A program made the position numbers and the translations under genes. Below are positions 9,298 through 17,735 of a DNA stretch of 64,000 nt, in pieces. Each line of letters opens with the position of its first letter. Positions within the stretch are counted from its first letter, which is position 1. This DNA is from Dehalococcoidia bacterium (GTDB lineage Bacteria; Chloroflexota; Dehalococcoidia; Lucifugimonadales; UBA826): contig JAPYSB010000007.1 of NCBI GenBank assembly GCA_029936675.1, positions 1 through 64,000 on the forward strand. The letters are read 5' to 3'. The notes below the pieces were generated by a model. It was not told the origin of the DNA and searched no databases. It saw only the letters and a list, made by a program, of their open reading frames with translations.

Positions 9298-9323
9298 TGC
9301 TGGATTAGCTGGCTAATCCAGCA
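9298..9323. repeat. Perfect 12-bp palindrome over the topA stop codon
   Basis: TGCTGGATTAGC and GCTAATCCAGCA form a perfect inverted repeat with a 2-base centre, spanning the last codons and stop of topA. No T-tract follows on either strand, so it is not a standard intrinsic terminator. It could stabilise the 3' end of the mRNA or assist Rho-type termination before the downstream recombinase gene. Confidence 0.6.
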
Positions 9324-11452
9324 TTAACGGTCTCTGCCTCTTCCTCAAATTCTGTAATAGACCCACGAAATCCACATTCTTTCGACGGACACCTAACGTT
9401 ATCCCTACCTGATGGTAGCAATATTCCATCACAATCAGGACACGGATTGCTAATGGGTTTGGTATTTACAGCAAACTTACAATCTGGGTAGTTGGTACAA
9501 CCGAAGAAAATTCCTCTTTTGCTTTTACGTTCTGCTAACTCGCCCACATTACATTCGCGGCACTTTATCCCTATAGTCAAAGGTTTAGTATTTTTACAAT
9601 CTGGAAACCCGGAGCAGGCGATAAACCTGCCATTTCTGCCTCCTCGTATAACCATGGGCCGCTCACATTTTTCGCATACCTCGTCACTCTCTTCATCGAT
9701 CTTTTCTCTAGGGACCCTCACAGCCTCGACTTTAGCTGTCTCAATCGCTTGGTCAAACGGTTCATAAAATTCTTGCAGCATAGGATTCCATTGCATCAAT
9801 CCTTCCGCTATATCATCAAGCTGCTTTTCCATGCCTGCTGTAAAACCAACATCAACAATATCTTCAAAATGTTCTTTTAAAAACTCGGTCACTGCAATTC
9901 CTAATTTAGTGGGAGTAATACGACCGCGATCTCGACGAACATAGTCTCTTTCCAGGATAGTACCTATTATCGAAGCATAGGTACTTGGTCGACCGATTCC
10001 TTCACTCTCCAAATTTCTTATTAAAGATGCTTCAGTGAATTTAGGAGGTGGTTCTGTAAAATGCTGTTCTTTGATAAGTTCATCGCAGTGCATTTCCTGA
10101 CCGTTGGTAAGGATTGGAAGGCCTTTCTCTTCCTCTTCGGTTTCATCGTCCTTGGCCTCTGTGTAAAGGATTCTAAAACCGTCAAATTTCAAAACAGACC
10201 CAGTGGCCCTGAACGTATAAACTTTTGATGAAGAGGCACTTTTCGAATCAAAATCAACGCTAGTCCTGTCATATAGTGCCTCGGCCATCTGGCTTGCTAC
10301 CAAACGCTTCCATATAAGATCGTACAAACGATATTGGTCTCTATCTAATTTATCCCGTAATGCCTCTGGAGTCCTCAACACTGAAGTCGGCCTTATAGCT
10401 TCATGAGCTTCCTGGGCACCCCGCACCTTTTTTGAAAAAGTCCTGGGCTTTTCAAGAGAATAGTCTGAGCCATACTTGCCGTTTATATATTCATTTGCCT
10501 CAGTGAGTGCTCCCCCTGAAATATTAGTGGAGTCCGTTCGCATGTAGGTTATCAATCCCTCAACACCGGCGGGGCCCATGTCGATCCCCTCATAGAGTTG
10601 CTGAGCAAGTACCATGGTCCTAGAGGCGGAAAACCTCAATCTTCGAGAGGCTTCCTGCTGCAAAGTACTCGTAATAAAAGGAGCAGAAGGTCTTCGTTTA
10701 CTTTCTTTGGTTATGTAACTTCGAACTACAAATCCAGAACCTTTCAAATCTTTAAGTATTAATGCAGCGTCGTTTTCATTATTTATTTCGGGCTTTTTCT
10801 TCGAACCTTCAATCGAGACCAAAGAAGCTTCCAGCAAGTTTTCTTTAGGCTTTATCCCCAGCAAGGCATCGATAGTCCAATATTCCACCGGCTTGAATGC
10901 TTCTATTTGGTGCTGGCGGTCAACAACCATTCGCAAGGCAACAGACTGGACACGTCCAGCAGAGGTACCTTTCTTTACCTTGCTCCACAATACCGGGCTC
11001 AACGTGTATCCGACCAACCTGTCCAATATCCGTCTAGCTTGCTGAGCGTCTACCAAATCCACATCAATATCTCTTGTGTTCGCAAAAGCCTCTTCAATCG
11101 CTGGTTTGGTTATCTCGTGGAAAACAACTCTCCGAGTTTTCTCAATATCGATATTTGCTGCCTCTATAAGATGCCAGGAAATAGCTTCGCCTTCCCGATC
11201 CGGGTCTGTTGCCAGATAAACCAAACCTGCACTTGCTGCAGCCTTTTTTAATTCCGCAACTATTTTTCTTTTATCAGCCGATACCGTATAAGTAGGTACA
11301 AATCCGTCTTCACGGATATCTACTCCTAATTTCTTTCTAGGCAAGTCTCTGACATGCCCCATAGAAGCTTTTACATCATAGTTCTTCCCGAGAAATCTAC
11401 CGACTGTTCTAGCTTTTGCGGGAGATTCCACGATTACAAGGTCTTTAGCCAT
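9305..11452 (-). CDS. topA: DNA topoisomerase I
   Basis: Type IA topoisomerase relaxing negative supercoils. The Toprim domain (residues 1-about 120; VIVESPAKA at the start, then DPDREGEAI) precedes the cleavage domain with active-site Tyr in LITYMRTDST near 305. Three C-terminal four-Cys zinc modules follow from about 595 (CEKC..C..C, CREC..C..C, CPDC..C..C). Length 715 is normal. The last codons form a perfect palindrome. Confidence 0.97.
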   Translation of the reverse strand: MAKDLVIVESPAKARTVGRFLGKNYDVKASMGHVRDLPRKKLGVDIREDGFVPTYTVSADKRKIVAELKKAAASAGLVYLATDPDREGEAISWHLIEAANIDIEKTRRVVFHEITKPAIEEAFANTRDIDVDLVDAQQARRILDRLVGYTLSPVLWSKVKKGTSAGRVQSVALRMVVDRQHQIEAFKPVEYWTIDALLGIKPKENLLEASLVSIEGSKKKPEINNENDAALILKDLKGSGFVVRSYITKESKRRPSAPFITSTLQQEASRRLRFSASRTMVLAQQLYEGIDMGPAGVEGLITYMRTDSTNISGGALTEANEYINGKYGSDYSLEKPRTFSKKVRGAQEAHEAIRPTSVLRTPEALRDKLDRDQYRLYDLIWKRLVASQMAEALYDRTSVDFDSKSASSSKVYTFRATGSVLKFDGFRILYTEAKDDETEEEEKGLPILTNGQEMHCDELIKEQHFTEPPPKFTEASLIRNLESEGIGRPSTYASIIGTILERDYVRRDRGRITPTKLGIAVTEFLKEHFEDIVDVGFTAGMEKQLDDIAEGLMQWNPMLQEFYEPFDQAIETAKVEAVRVPREKIDEESDEVCEKCERPMVIRGGRNGRFIACSGFPDCKNTKPLTIGIKCRECNVGELAERKSKRGIFFGCTNYPDCKFAVNTKPISNPCPDCDGILLPSGRDNVRCPSKECGFRGSITEFEEEAETVNAGLAS

Positions 11453-11606
11453 TATTTATAGTCACCAAACAAATTAATTAATTAAACAAGATTTTTAGAA
11501 AGCCTTCCTAAACAGTCCACAATAATACTTTACCAAAATACTCCATCGCCCATACTATCCTTAGGTCCATTAAGCAAGCATTCAAATTACCCAGAACCCA
11601 CATCAA

Positions 11607-11699
11607 TGGCGGAGAGAGTGGGATTCGAACCCACGGTTCCCCTTGTGAGGGAACACGCGATTTCCAGTCGCGCCTATTCGGCCACTCTAGCATCTCTCC
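11607..11699 (-). tRNA. tRNA-Ser (anticodon GGA), CCA encoded
   Basis: The minus strand begins GGAGAGATG and ends TCTCTCC-G-CCA, closing a 7-bp acceptor stem. A long variable arm (class II tRNA), the T-arm GGTTCGAATCC, and the anticodon stem CGCGA/TCGCG with loop CTGGAAA give anticodon GGA, reading UCC/UCU. The encoded CCA occupies 11607-11609. Confidence 0.96.
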
Positions 11700-11726
11700 A
11701 TATTGATCGTTCCGGGTCCTCTACGG

Positions 11727-11813
11727 CGGAGAGAGTGGGATTCGAACCCACGATGAGATTACTCCCATACTGGTTTTCGAGACCAGCGCCTTAGTCCGCT
11801 CGGCCATCTCTCC
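11727..11813 (-). tRNA. tRNA-Ser (anticodon CGA), CCA not encoded
   Basis: The minus strand begins GGAGAGATGGCC and ends TCTCTCC-G followed by CCG rather than CCA, so the terminus must be added enzymatically. The anticodon stem CTGGT/ACCAG has loop CTCGAAA, anticodon CGA, reading UCG. A long variable arm and T-arm GGTTCGAATCC are present. It shares acceptor and T-arm sequence with the neighbouring tRNA-Ser, 27 bases away. Confidence 0.95.
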
Positions 11814-12008
11814 CAACCCTGACAAACGAGTATATCAGTCGATTTATAACAATTGAAATCTTAATCGGTTTCTAAGATAAGGAGAGGTGTTCTGAAACTA
11901 GCTGCCATCTCCTTCCACATATCCCAACGGTCTAGCAGTCTACGATTTTTCACCTGCAAAATTTTATTCTTACAAACCTGAAAAACCCGGCTTTACAGGG
12001 TAGTGAGT

Positions 12009-12191
12009 TTAGACATCCTTTGGGGAAAAAATAGAGCCTTTTTTAGATGAAGGCGGTCTCCTGTTCAAGGCAGAAGCCATCATTCTCGAACCTACAATAC
12101 TTATTGCTGCTGCCCCAATTATACCAATCGGTAACCCTTTCAAAAAAGTTCTACGCGAAAAAGATTTTTTCCGTTGAGATGCCTGGTCCAT
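12009..12191 (-). CDS. Tiny Tat-signal (twin-arginine) protein
   Basis: A 60-residue product with a textbook Tat signal: SFSRRTFLKG at about residues 10-19 followed by a hydrophobic stretch of roughly 20 residues and a possible AxA-like region near MASAL. Only about 17 residues remain after it, so there is virtually no cargo. The start is supported by AAGGTGG upstream and by a TTGATC-17-TATAAT promoter. It lies downstream of clpC, separated by that promoter. Similar short Tat proteins accompany molybdo- or FeS-oxidoreductases in other bacteria, but no such enzyme is in this window. Function unknown; it may be a membrane-anchored chaperone-like or regulatory peptide. Confidence 0.62.
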   Translation of the reverse strand: MDQASQRKKSFSRRTFLKGLPIGIIGAAAISIVGSRMMASALNRRPPSSKKGSIFSPKDV

Positions 12192-12227
12192 ATAACCACC
12201 TTACCAATTTACTGAGTTTCCATTCAA

Positions 12228-12256
12228 ATTATAAGGATATCAATCTAATGGATCAA
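12228..12256 (-). promoter_or_regulatory. Sigma-70-type promoter of the Tat mini-gene
   Basis: On the minus strand TTGATC (12256-12251), a 17-base spacer, then a perfect TATAAT (12233-12228). Predicted transcription start is near 12221, leaving a leader of about 30 bases before the ATG at 12191. Confidence 0.6.
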
Positions 12257-12272
12257 GAATAAATCCCAAACC

Positions 12273-14720
12273 CTAAATAGCAATCGATTCGTACTTTGCC
12301 TTCTTTTCAAGAATAAGTTTTTCTTCCACTAAGTCAACGTATATACAGTCCCCATTATCAAAATCTCCTTTTATCAGGGCAGTTGACAGAGGATTTTCAA
12401 TATTTTTTCTAATGCTACGCCTAAGGGGTCTGGCCCCATATTCTCTGTCAAATCCGTCAGACGCAACCCAAGATTTAGCGGCTTCGGACAACTCTAGATC
12501 AATATCATGTTCCACGAGTTTTTTTCTTAGGTTTTCTATCATGATATCCACTATTTGGCGTTGATCTTCTTCTGAAATAGGTTGAAATATTAAAATTTCA
12601 TCGACCCTGTTCAAGAATTCTGGCCTGAATGATTTCTTTAGCGCGTCTTCTATTGAAATTCTTAATTTTTCGCTATCTTTTGAGTTATCTGTGTCTCTCA
12701 AAAACCCTAACGACTCAGAAGCACTAATCGACGAACCTAAATTACTGGTCATGATTATTACTGTGTTTTTGAAATCTACGACTCTACCTTGGCCATCAGT
12801 AAGCCTACCGTCTTCGAGAATTTGCAACAATATATTGAAAACATCAGGATGTGCTTTTTCTATCTCATCAAAAAGGATAACCTTGAAAGGCTTTTTCCTC
12901 ACGGCTTCTGTCAGTTGACCACCATCAGAATATCCCACGTATCCCGGGGGAGAGCCTATCATCCTTGCTACTGAGTGAGGCTCCATATATTCACTCATAT
13001 CCAGACGCACCATATTTTCCTCATCGTCAAATAAGTACCAGGCAAGCGATCTAGCCAGTTCAGTTTTGCCAACTCCCGTTGGTCCTAAAAATATAAAACT
13101 CCCTATTGGTCTATTTTCATCCTTGATTCCAGCACGTCCTCTTCTTACGGCTTCACAAACTGCTGCAACTGCTTCTTGTTGACCAACAAGCCTACTTTGG
13201 ATACGAGATTCCATGCTAAGAAGTTTGTCTGCCTCACTTTCTAACAATCTTTCAACAGGTATGCCTGTCCAAGTAGCAATGAGGGAAGCTATATCCTCAG
13301 AAGTTACCTGCCGTTCAGAGGTTTCAAAAATGTTTAATTGGTTTTTTTCGTCTGTATAGTTTTCCTCGATTCGAGCTATTTCCACTTTTATTTCTGACGC
13401 CTTCTCAAAATCTCCCGTCTCAGAGGAAGCTATCTCTTCTATCTGTAGTTGGCGCAGTTTAGATTCTTTTTCTCTCAAAGACATTGGATGGAGCTGTTCA
13501 TCGATTCGGATTTTACTTGCTGCTTCGTCTATTAAATCGACAGCTTTATCTGGGAGCAATCTTCCAGATATATATCTATGGCTCAACACTGCTGAGGAAT
13601 TGAGAGCTTCATCTTGTATTTTCAGCCTGTGATGGGCTTCATATTTGGGTCGAAGAGCTTTCAGCATCTCTATACTCGTGGCTATATCCGGCTCTTCAAC
13701 CAGAATTGGCTGGAATCTTCTTTCAAGAGCGGCATCAGACTCAATGTACTTTGTGTATTCTTCCTCGGTCGTAGCACCTAGACACTGAAGTTCGCCTCTG
13801 GCGAGAGCAGGTTTCATCATGTTGCTGGCATCAAGGCTACCGTCTGTAGCCCCGGCACCAACCACCGTATGAATTTCGTCGATAAAAAGCATGACTTGAC
13901 CGTTCGACTGTTTTACTTCGTCCATAACAGCTTTTAGCCTTTCTTCGAACTCACCGCGGAATTTTGATCCAGCAAGTAAAGACCCCATATCTAAGGCAAG
14001 AATTCTCTTTGACCTAAGTTCAAAAGGGACATCTCCAGCAACTATCCTTTGTGCCAGACCCTCTGCTAAAGCTGTTTTACCTACGCCAGCCCCACCGATC
14101 ATTACTGGGTTGTTTTTTGTTCTCCGTATCAAAGTCTGCATGACTCTAGATATTTCTACATCACGCCCAACAATAGGGTCCAAACGGCCTTTTTCGGCCA
14201 ACAGAGTCAAATCTGTGGCAAATTTTTCTAAAGACCTATATCGACTTTCGGCTCTTTGATCTGTAATTCTATGGGAGCCCCGAATACCTTGAAGAGCTTT
14301 ATACACCTCCTCAGTTGTGACTTTAAAATCACTCAGTAGTCCGGCTGATACTCCTGTCTCTTCCTCAGTGAGGGCTATAAGAATGTGTTCCGTTCCAATA
14401 AATTCATCATTTAATCTTTGGGATTCGTCGTGCGCCCTTTCAAACAATTCAGATAATCTGGGTGTAATAAAAATTTGATTTACTTGACCAGCCATCCTGC
14501 CACCTTTTTCCAGGTTAGCGTGAAGAGTGGCATGCAGAACGTCTAGATTCACCCCCAAAACATTGAAAATTTCCGAAGGGACCCCCTTTTCTTGCTCTAT
14601 TAAAGCCATAAACAGGTGTTCGGAATCCCACTGGTTGTGTCTATATCTGTTGAGTATATCCTGAGAGGCAGCTATTACCTCTTGAGCCTGTTCAGTAAAC
14701 CTATCTGGACTTAAAACCAT
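12273..14720 (-). CDS. clpC: AAA+ unfoldase ClpC
   Basis: Clp/Hsp100 unfoldase feeding proteins to ClpP. Two N-terminal Clp repeats (residues 1-145) precede NBD1 (GGAGVGKTA near 208; LFIDEIHTVVGAG), a short middle region of about 50 residues with a UVR-like segment rather than the long ClpB coiled coil, and NBD2 (GPTGVGKTELA near 545; VILFDEIEKAHPDV). NBD2 carries the tripeptide LGF in SESLGFLRD at the place of the ClpP-binding loop. Length 815 and the short middle domain favour ClpC over ClpB. The promoter region holds a HAIR-like HspR operator. Confidence 0.94.
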   Translation of the reverse strand: MVLSPDRFTEQAQEVIAASQDILNRYRHNQWDSEHLFMALIEQEKGVPSEIFNVLGVNLDVLHATLHANLEKGGRMAGQVNQIFITPRLSELFERAHDESQRLNDEFIGTEHILIALTEEETGVSAGLLSDFKVTTEEVYKALQGIRGSHRITDQRAESRYRSLEKFATDLTLLAEKGRLDPIVGRDVEISRVMQTLIRRTKNNPVMIGGAGVGKTALAEGLAQRIVAGDVPFELRSKRILALDMGSLLAGSKFRGEFEERLKAVMDEVKQSNGQVMLFIDEIHTVVGAGATDGSLDASNMMKPALARGELQCLGATTEEEYTKYIESDAALERRFQPILVEEPDIATSIEMLKALRPKYEAHHRLKIQDEALNSSAVLSHRYISGRLLPDKAVDLIDEAASKIRIDEQLHPMSLREKESKLRQLQIEEIASSETGDFEKASEIKVEIARIEENYTDEKNQLNIFETSERQVTSEDIASLIATWTGIPVERLLESEADKLLSMESRIQSRLVGQQEAVAAVCEAVRRGRAGIKDENRPIGSFIFLGPTGVGKTELARSLAWYLFDDEENMVRLDMSEYMEPHSVARMIGSPPGYVGYSDGGQLTEAVRKKPFKVILFDEIEKAHPDVFNILLQILEDGRLTDGQGRVVDFKNTVIIMTSNLGSSISASESLGFLRDTDNSKDSEKLRISIEDALKKSFRPEFLNRVDEILIFQPISEEDQRQIVDIMIENLRKKLVEHDIDLELSEAAKSWVASDGFDREYGARPLRRSIRKNIENPLSTALIKGDFDNGDCIYVDLVEEKLILEKKAKYESIAI

Positions 14721-14763
14721 GTTATCGCCCCATTACAAATAATATTTTCATCGCCCGGCTTAT

Positions 14764-14798
14764 ATAATATCAATAAGGTTGACACGATTCAACTCAAG
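14764..14798 (-). promoter_or_regulatory. clpC promoter overlapping a HAIR-like HspR operator
   Basis: The minus-strand promoter reads TTGAAT (14792-14787), 17-base spacer, TATTAT (14769-14764). Over the -35 lies GTTGACA-N7-ACTCAAG (14778-14798 on plus), matching the HspR inverted repeat CTTGAGT-N7-ACTCAAG perfectly in its right half and in the TTGA core of its left half, with identical spacing. hspR itself lies at 60.2 kb in this window. Regulation by HspR is inference from this match. Confidence 0.6.
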
Positions 14799-14902
14799 GT
14801 CGTGTAATATAGCTGCTGGAACCCCTTATTTATCATTGATTCTTAGTTACCTTGGGAAATTCATAGCATGACCATCAGTAACATGTAATACAATCAATAC
14901 AC

Positions 14903-15553
14903 ATGCTAATAGATATTCACACCCACACATATCCAACCTCAGACGACAGCACCTTGACCCCAGAAGAACTCATCACTCGAGCAAAATTGATTGGCTTGGA
15001 TGGAGTTTGTTTGACTGATCATGACGGATTTTGGAATCCTTCAGAAGTGGAAAAACTCGGCAAAGATAATGATTTTCTTGTAATCCCAGGTTGCGAAGTA
15101 ACCACTGAAGAGGGTCATTTACTAGTGTATGGCTTGAGTGAATATATTTTCGGAATGCACAAATCAGCCTTTGTAAAAGACCTTGTAGATGAGGCAGGCG
15201 GCGCTATAGTGGTTGCCCACCCATACCGAAGAGTGTATCGCGAAACCGCTCCTCAGGATAAAATTTCCTATTCCGAAATGATAAACCGAGGGTTGAGAAA
15301 TGAGGTGTTTGGAATGGTGGACGGCATAGAAATAAGAAACGGCAGGGGAACGGAAAAAGAAAATGAATTTTCTGGTAACCTGGCCAAGGAACTTAAAATG
15401 CCTGGGACTGGGGCAAGCGATGCACACAAGCTATCTGATATAGGCACGTATGCCACAGAATTTTATGACAAAGTCACTGGATTAGATGATTTCATAGTTT
15501 CGATAAAATCGGGCACATATGATGCCAGAAAATTGGATGTTCATCCTGTATAA
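14903..15553 (+). CDS. PHP-domain metal-dependent phosphoesterase
   Basis: PHP fold with a trinuclear metal site: DIHTHTYPT at residues 3-11, LTDHDG near 40, PGCEVTT near 61, VVAHPYR near 97 and GASDAH near 175. Related proteins hydrolyse phosphoesters such as nucleoside 3',5'-bisphosphates or act on histidinol phosphate; the substrate here is not evident. At 216 residues it is a single-domain member. It is divergent from clpC and convergent with holA. Confidence 0.88.
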   Translation: MLIDIHTHTYPTSDDSTLTPEELITRAKLIGLDGVCLTDHDGFWNPSEVEKLGKDNDFLVIPGCEVTTEEGHLLVYGLSEYIFGMHKSAFVKDLVDEAGGAIVVAHPYRRVYRETAPQDKISYSEMINRGLRNEVFGMVDGIEIRNGRGTEKENEFSGNLAKELKMPGTGASDAHKLSDIGTYATEFYDKVTGLDDFIVSIKSGTYDARKLDVHPV

Positions 15554-15560
15554 CAGTCCG

Positions 15561-16535
15561 TTATCGAAGTTCTGATATCAGCAGATCAAAGGATTCTTGT
15601 TCAGTTAATTTCCCTTCCCTCACACGAATATTAGATTTCAAAAGATTATCGTGCATATTCATTATCTTGGCCTGAGAAATTTTTTTTTCCATCTCCAAGG
15701 TCTTCTGCAAGGGATAGCCAGACAAATTAATATGTTTGCCAATATCCCCTGTTGGAATTTTCCGACTCAATAAATGTTTAGCCAGTATTAAAAAACGAAG
15801 TTGCCTCTCTATCATCCTCACAATCCCAGAAGGAGATTCTCCCAGACTTATAAGCATTGATGAAGCATTTAGAGCATCTCTAGTCCGGCCTTCTATTACT
15901 GAATCTACAACTCTAAAGACATTTTGCTGCCGCACATAAGGCACCATGAGGATTACGTCTTCTCTAGTTATTAAACGGCCACGCGAGTAGGTTTTGATTT
16001 TATTTAGTTCGGAATCGATTAAACGCAATTCACTTCCTACAGAATCCGCTATAAGAGTTACCGCAGTGCGTTCGATGTCTAGACCCATTTTCGAAGAACG
16101 GGTGTTTATCCATTCTAATAGATCTCGATGTCCAAGCGGTGAAAATTTTTCAACCTGTCCAAGTTTGAGAATAGTGGACAAGAATTTATTAGAAGGTAAT
16201 GATTCTCTCTCAATTAGCAATAAATTGGCTGTTGGGGGCAAATTCGTCAATAGATCTGGAAAATTGAGCCACTCGGTTAAATCTTTTTTTGAACCTGCGG
16301 ATCTTTTATTAACACCACCCAACCTATTAAGTAAACCCTCGACAATGACCAATCGTCTATCAGCCATAAATGGGACTGTTGATAACGATGTTAACAGTTC
16401 GTCTACGGTTACAATATTCCCGTCTAACATGGTGGTGTTGATATCCGACATTTCGGGTGGGGTTACTGTTAGGCGAAACTCGGATACTCGCTCTGAAAGC
16501 CTAAATTCATCTTTCCCTTCCAAAACAACTATCAA
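15561..16535 (-). CDS. holA: DNA polymerase III subunit delta
   Basis: Clamp-loader delta subunit that opens the sliding clamp. The 324 residues show the N-terminal degenerate AAA+ region with VPFMADRRLVIVEGLL and LLLIERESLPSN, then the helical lid and collar (GRTRDALNASSMLISLGESP, RQLRFLILAK). No functional Walker A is expected or seen. It is convergent with the PHP gene, 7 bases apart. Confidence 0.92.
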   Translation of the reverse strand: MIVVLEGKDEFRLSERVSEFRLTVTPPEMSDINTTMLDGNIVTVDELLTSLSTVPFMADRRLVIVEGLLNRLGGVNKRSAGSKKDLTEWLNFPDLLTNLPPTANLLLIERESLPSNKFLSTILKLGQVEKFSPLGHRDLLEWINTRSSKMGLDIERTAVTLIADSVGSELRLIDSELNKIKTYSRGRLITREDVILMVPYVRQQNVFRVVDSVIEGRTRDALNASSMLISLGESPSGIVRMIERQLRFLILAKHLLSRKIPTGDIGKHINLSGYPLQKTLEMEKKISQAKIMNMHDNLLKSNIRVREGKLTEQESFDLLISELR

Positions 16536-16630
16536 TTTTTCACCCCAATGATAATCTCAACAAGTCTTATATCCTGAAATAGAATAGAATCTAAGATAGA
16601 CATAAAATAATCATACCCAAAGCGAAAAAC

Positions 16631-16948
16631 ATGGGCCGATTACCAATAATTTTCTTGAAATTAATGCTTGATAGAAAAATCCCTATCAAATACAAGCTTT
16701 TACCTGCCCTAGGTCTTGCCTATGTCATCTTACCATTTGACATCGTCCCTGACATGCTGCCCATCCTTGGGTTTTTAGATGACATTATCATCCTTGTCGG
16801 CACGATAATAATTTTTATGATTTTTGGCCCGCTCAGAAAATTATCCGATGCAATGAAAAATTCCAAAACAAAAGAAAATCGACAGAAAGAAACCGATATT
16901 GTTGAAGGGGAATATCGCATAATCGACGAGCCTACCGACTCCCAGTAA
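16631..16948 (+). CDS. DUF1232 (YkvA-like) small membrane protein
   Basis: A 105-residue protein with the DUF1232 signature IPIKYKLLPALGLAYVILPFDIVPD followed by GFLDDIIILVG, giving two hydrophobic helices and a charged C-terminal tail. The family function is not established. It lies upstream of the rplI operon on the same strand but is separated by an extended -10 promoter. Confidence 0.88.
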   Translation: MGRLPIIFLKLMLDRKIPIKYKLLPALGLAYVILPFDIVPDMLPILGFLDDIIILVGTIIIFMIFGPLRKLSDAMKNSKTKENRQKETDIVEGEYRIIDEPTDSQ

Positions 16949-16972
16949 TTTAATAAGAACTATAAGTCCATA

Positions 16973-17062
16973 TGTTATAATTCTCATTCTTGTCAAACAC
17001 AAAAAACGGACACAAACCCGTCATAAATACGATCAGACTTACGGGTTACAGGAATATTAACA
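16973..17062 (+). promoter_or_regulatory. Extended -10 promoter and leader hairpin of the rplI operon
   Basis: TGTTATAAT at 16973-16981 is a perfect extended -10 element without a good -35. The roughly 75-base leader contains a 7-bp inverted repeat AACCCGT (17015-17021) / ACGGGTT (17041-17047), ending a few bases before the Shine-Dalgarno-like CAGGA, so the hairpin could modulate translation of L9. Confidence 0.5.
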
Positions 17063-17704
17063 ATGAGAGTTGTCTTTATAGAAGATGTTGAAGGGGTTGC
17101 ATTAGGGGGAGAGATTAAGGAAGTAAAAAATGGCTTCGCAAGAAATTACCTTATTCCTAAAAACCTTGCCGCACCGGCAACACACAATAACCTACAAAGA
17201 ATTCATAAACTCACAAAGAACGCCGCCACTTCCAGGACATATCGGCTGGATGAAATGAAAAATTTGGCAGGGACCTTAGATGGGACGGAAATAAGTATCG
17301 AAATGAGAGCTGGGTCCAACAATCGGCTTTACGGATCCGTAACTGGCACCATGGTAGCCGATGCATTGGCGGAAGAAACTGGCATAGAAATTGAAAGAAG
17401 ATTGGTGCAACTTGATGATCCCATCAGAGAAGTAGGGACATACGAAATACCACTAAGACTTTACTCAGACGTGAATGCTCTAATAAAAGTCACCGTTTAC
17501 GCCACCGGAACCGACCCTTTTGAGATGGTTGCTCAAGAAGACAAAGAGTCTGATGAAGACAAGTTGTCGTCGAAAGGTGACTTGGATGGTACCCCTGAAG
17601 AGATCTCGGATTCAAATATAGCAGAAAACGTCCCAGAATCTTCTGTTGAGCTCGAGGAAAGTAATACGACAGACGCTGAACCAGAGGAAGACTCTCAAGA
17701 GTAA
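17063..17704 (+). CDS. rplI: 50S ribosomal protein L9 with acidic C-terminal extension
   Basis: The first 150 residues are ordinary L9: N-terminal 23S-binding domain (GGEIKEVKNGFARNYLIPKN near 14-33), connecting helix and C-terminal domain (GSNNRLYGSVT). The protein then continues about 60 residues as a Glu/Asp/Ser-rich tail (for example EEDSQE at the end), making 213 residues against the usual 148. The tail is low-complexity and probably disordered. It is first gene of a replication operon with dnaB, as rplI-dnaB is in many bacteria. Confidence 0.96.
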   Translation: MRVVFIEDVEGVALGGEIKEVKNGFARNYLIPKNLAAPATHNNLQRIHKLTKNAATSRTYRLDEMKNLAGTLDGTEISIEMRAGSNNRLYGSVTGTMVADALAEETGIEIERRLVQLDDPIREVGTYEIPLRLYSDVNALIKVTVYATGTDPFEMVAQEDKESDEDKLSSKGDLDGTPEEISDSNIAENVPESSVELEESNTTDAEPEEDSQE

Positions 17705-17735
17705 CCGGAAACTGAATTGTCGATAACATTTCGAC

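Noticed and set aside
8292-9323. Integrase plus palindrome as a mobile-element boundary next to tRNA genes
   Set aside because: The recombinase has XerC/D length and sits in a conserved housekeeping order; no direct repeats of tRNA ends or cargo genes are seen.
11606-11794. 62-residue plus-strand ORF containing AERVGFEPT repeated
   Set aside because: It is the antisense of the two tRNA-Ser genes; this peptide is a well-known spurious product of tRNA T-arm complements.
14779-14810. Plus-strand promoter TTGACA with TGTAAT or TAATAT for the PHP gene
   Set aside because: Spacers of 18 or 20 with weak -10 elements; the TTGACA is better explained as part of the HAIR-like operator, though dual use is possible.
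15994-16551. 185-codon plus-strand ORF
   Set aside because: Antisense shadow of holA with no ribosome-binding site or recognisable motif.
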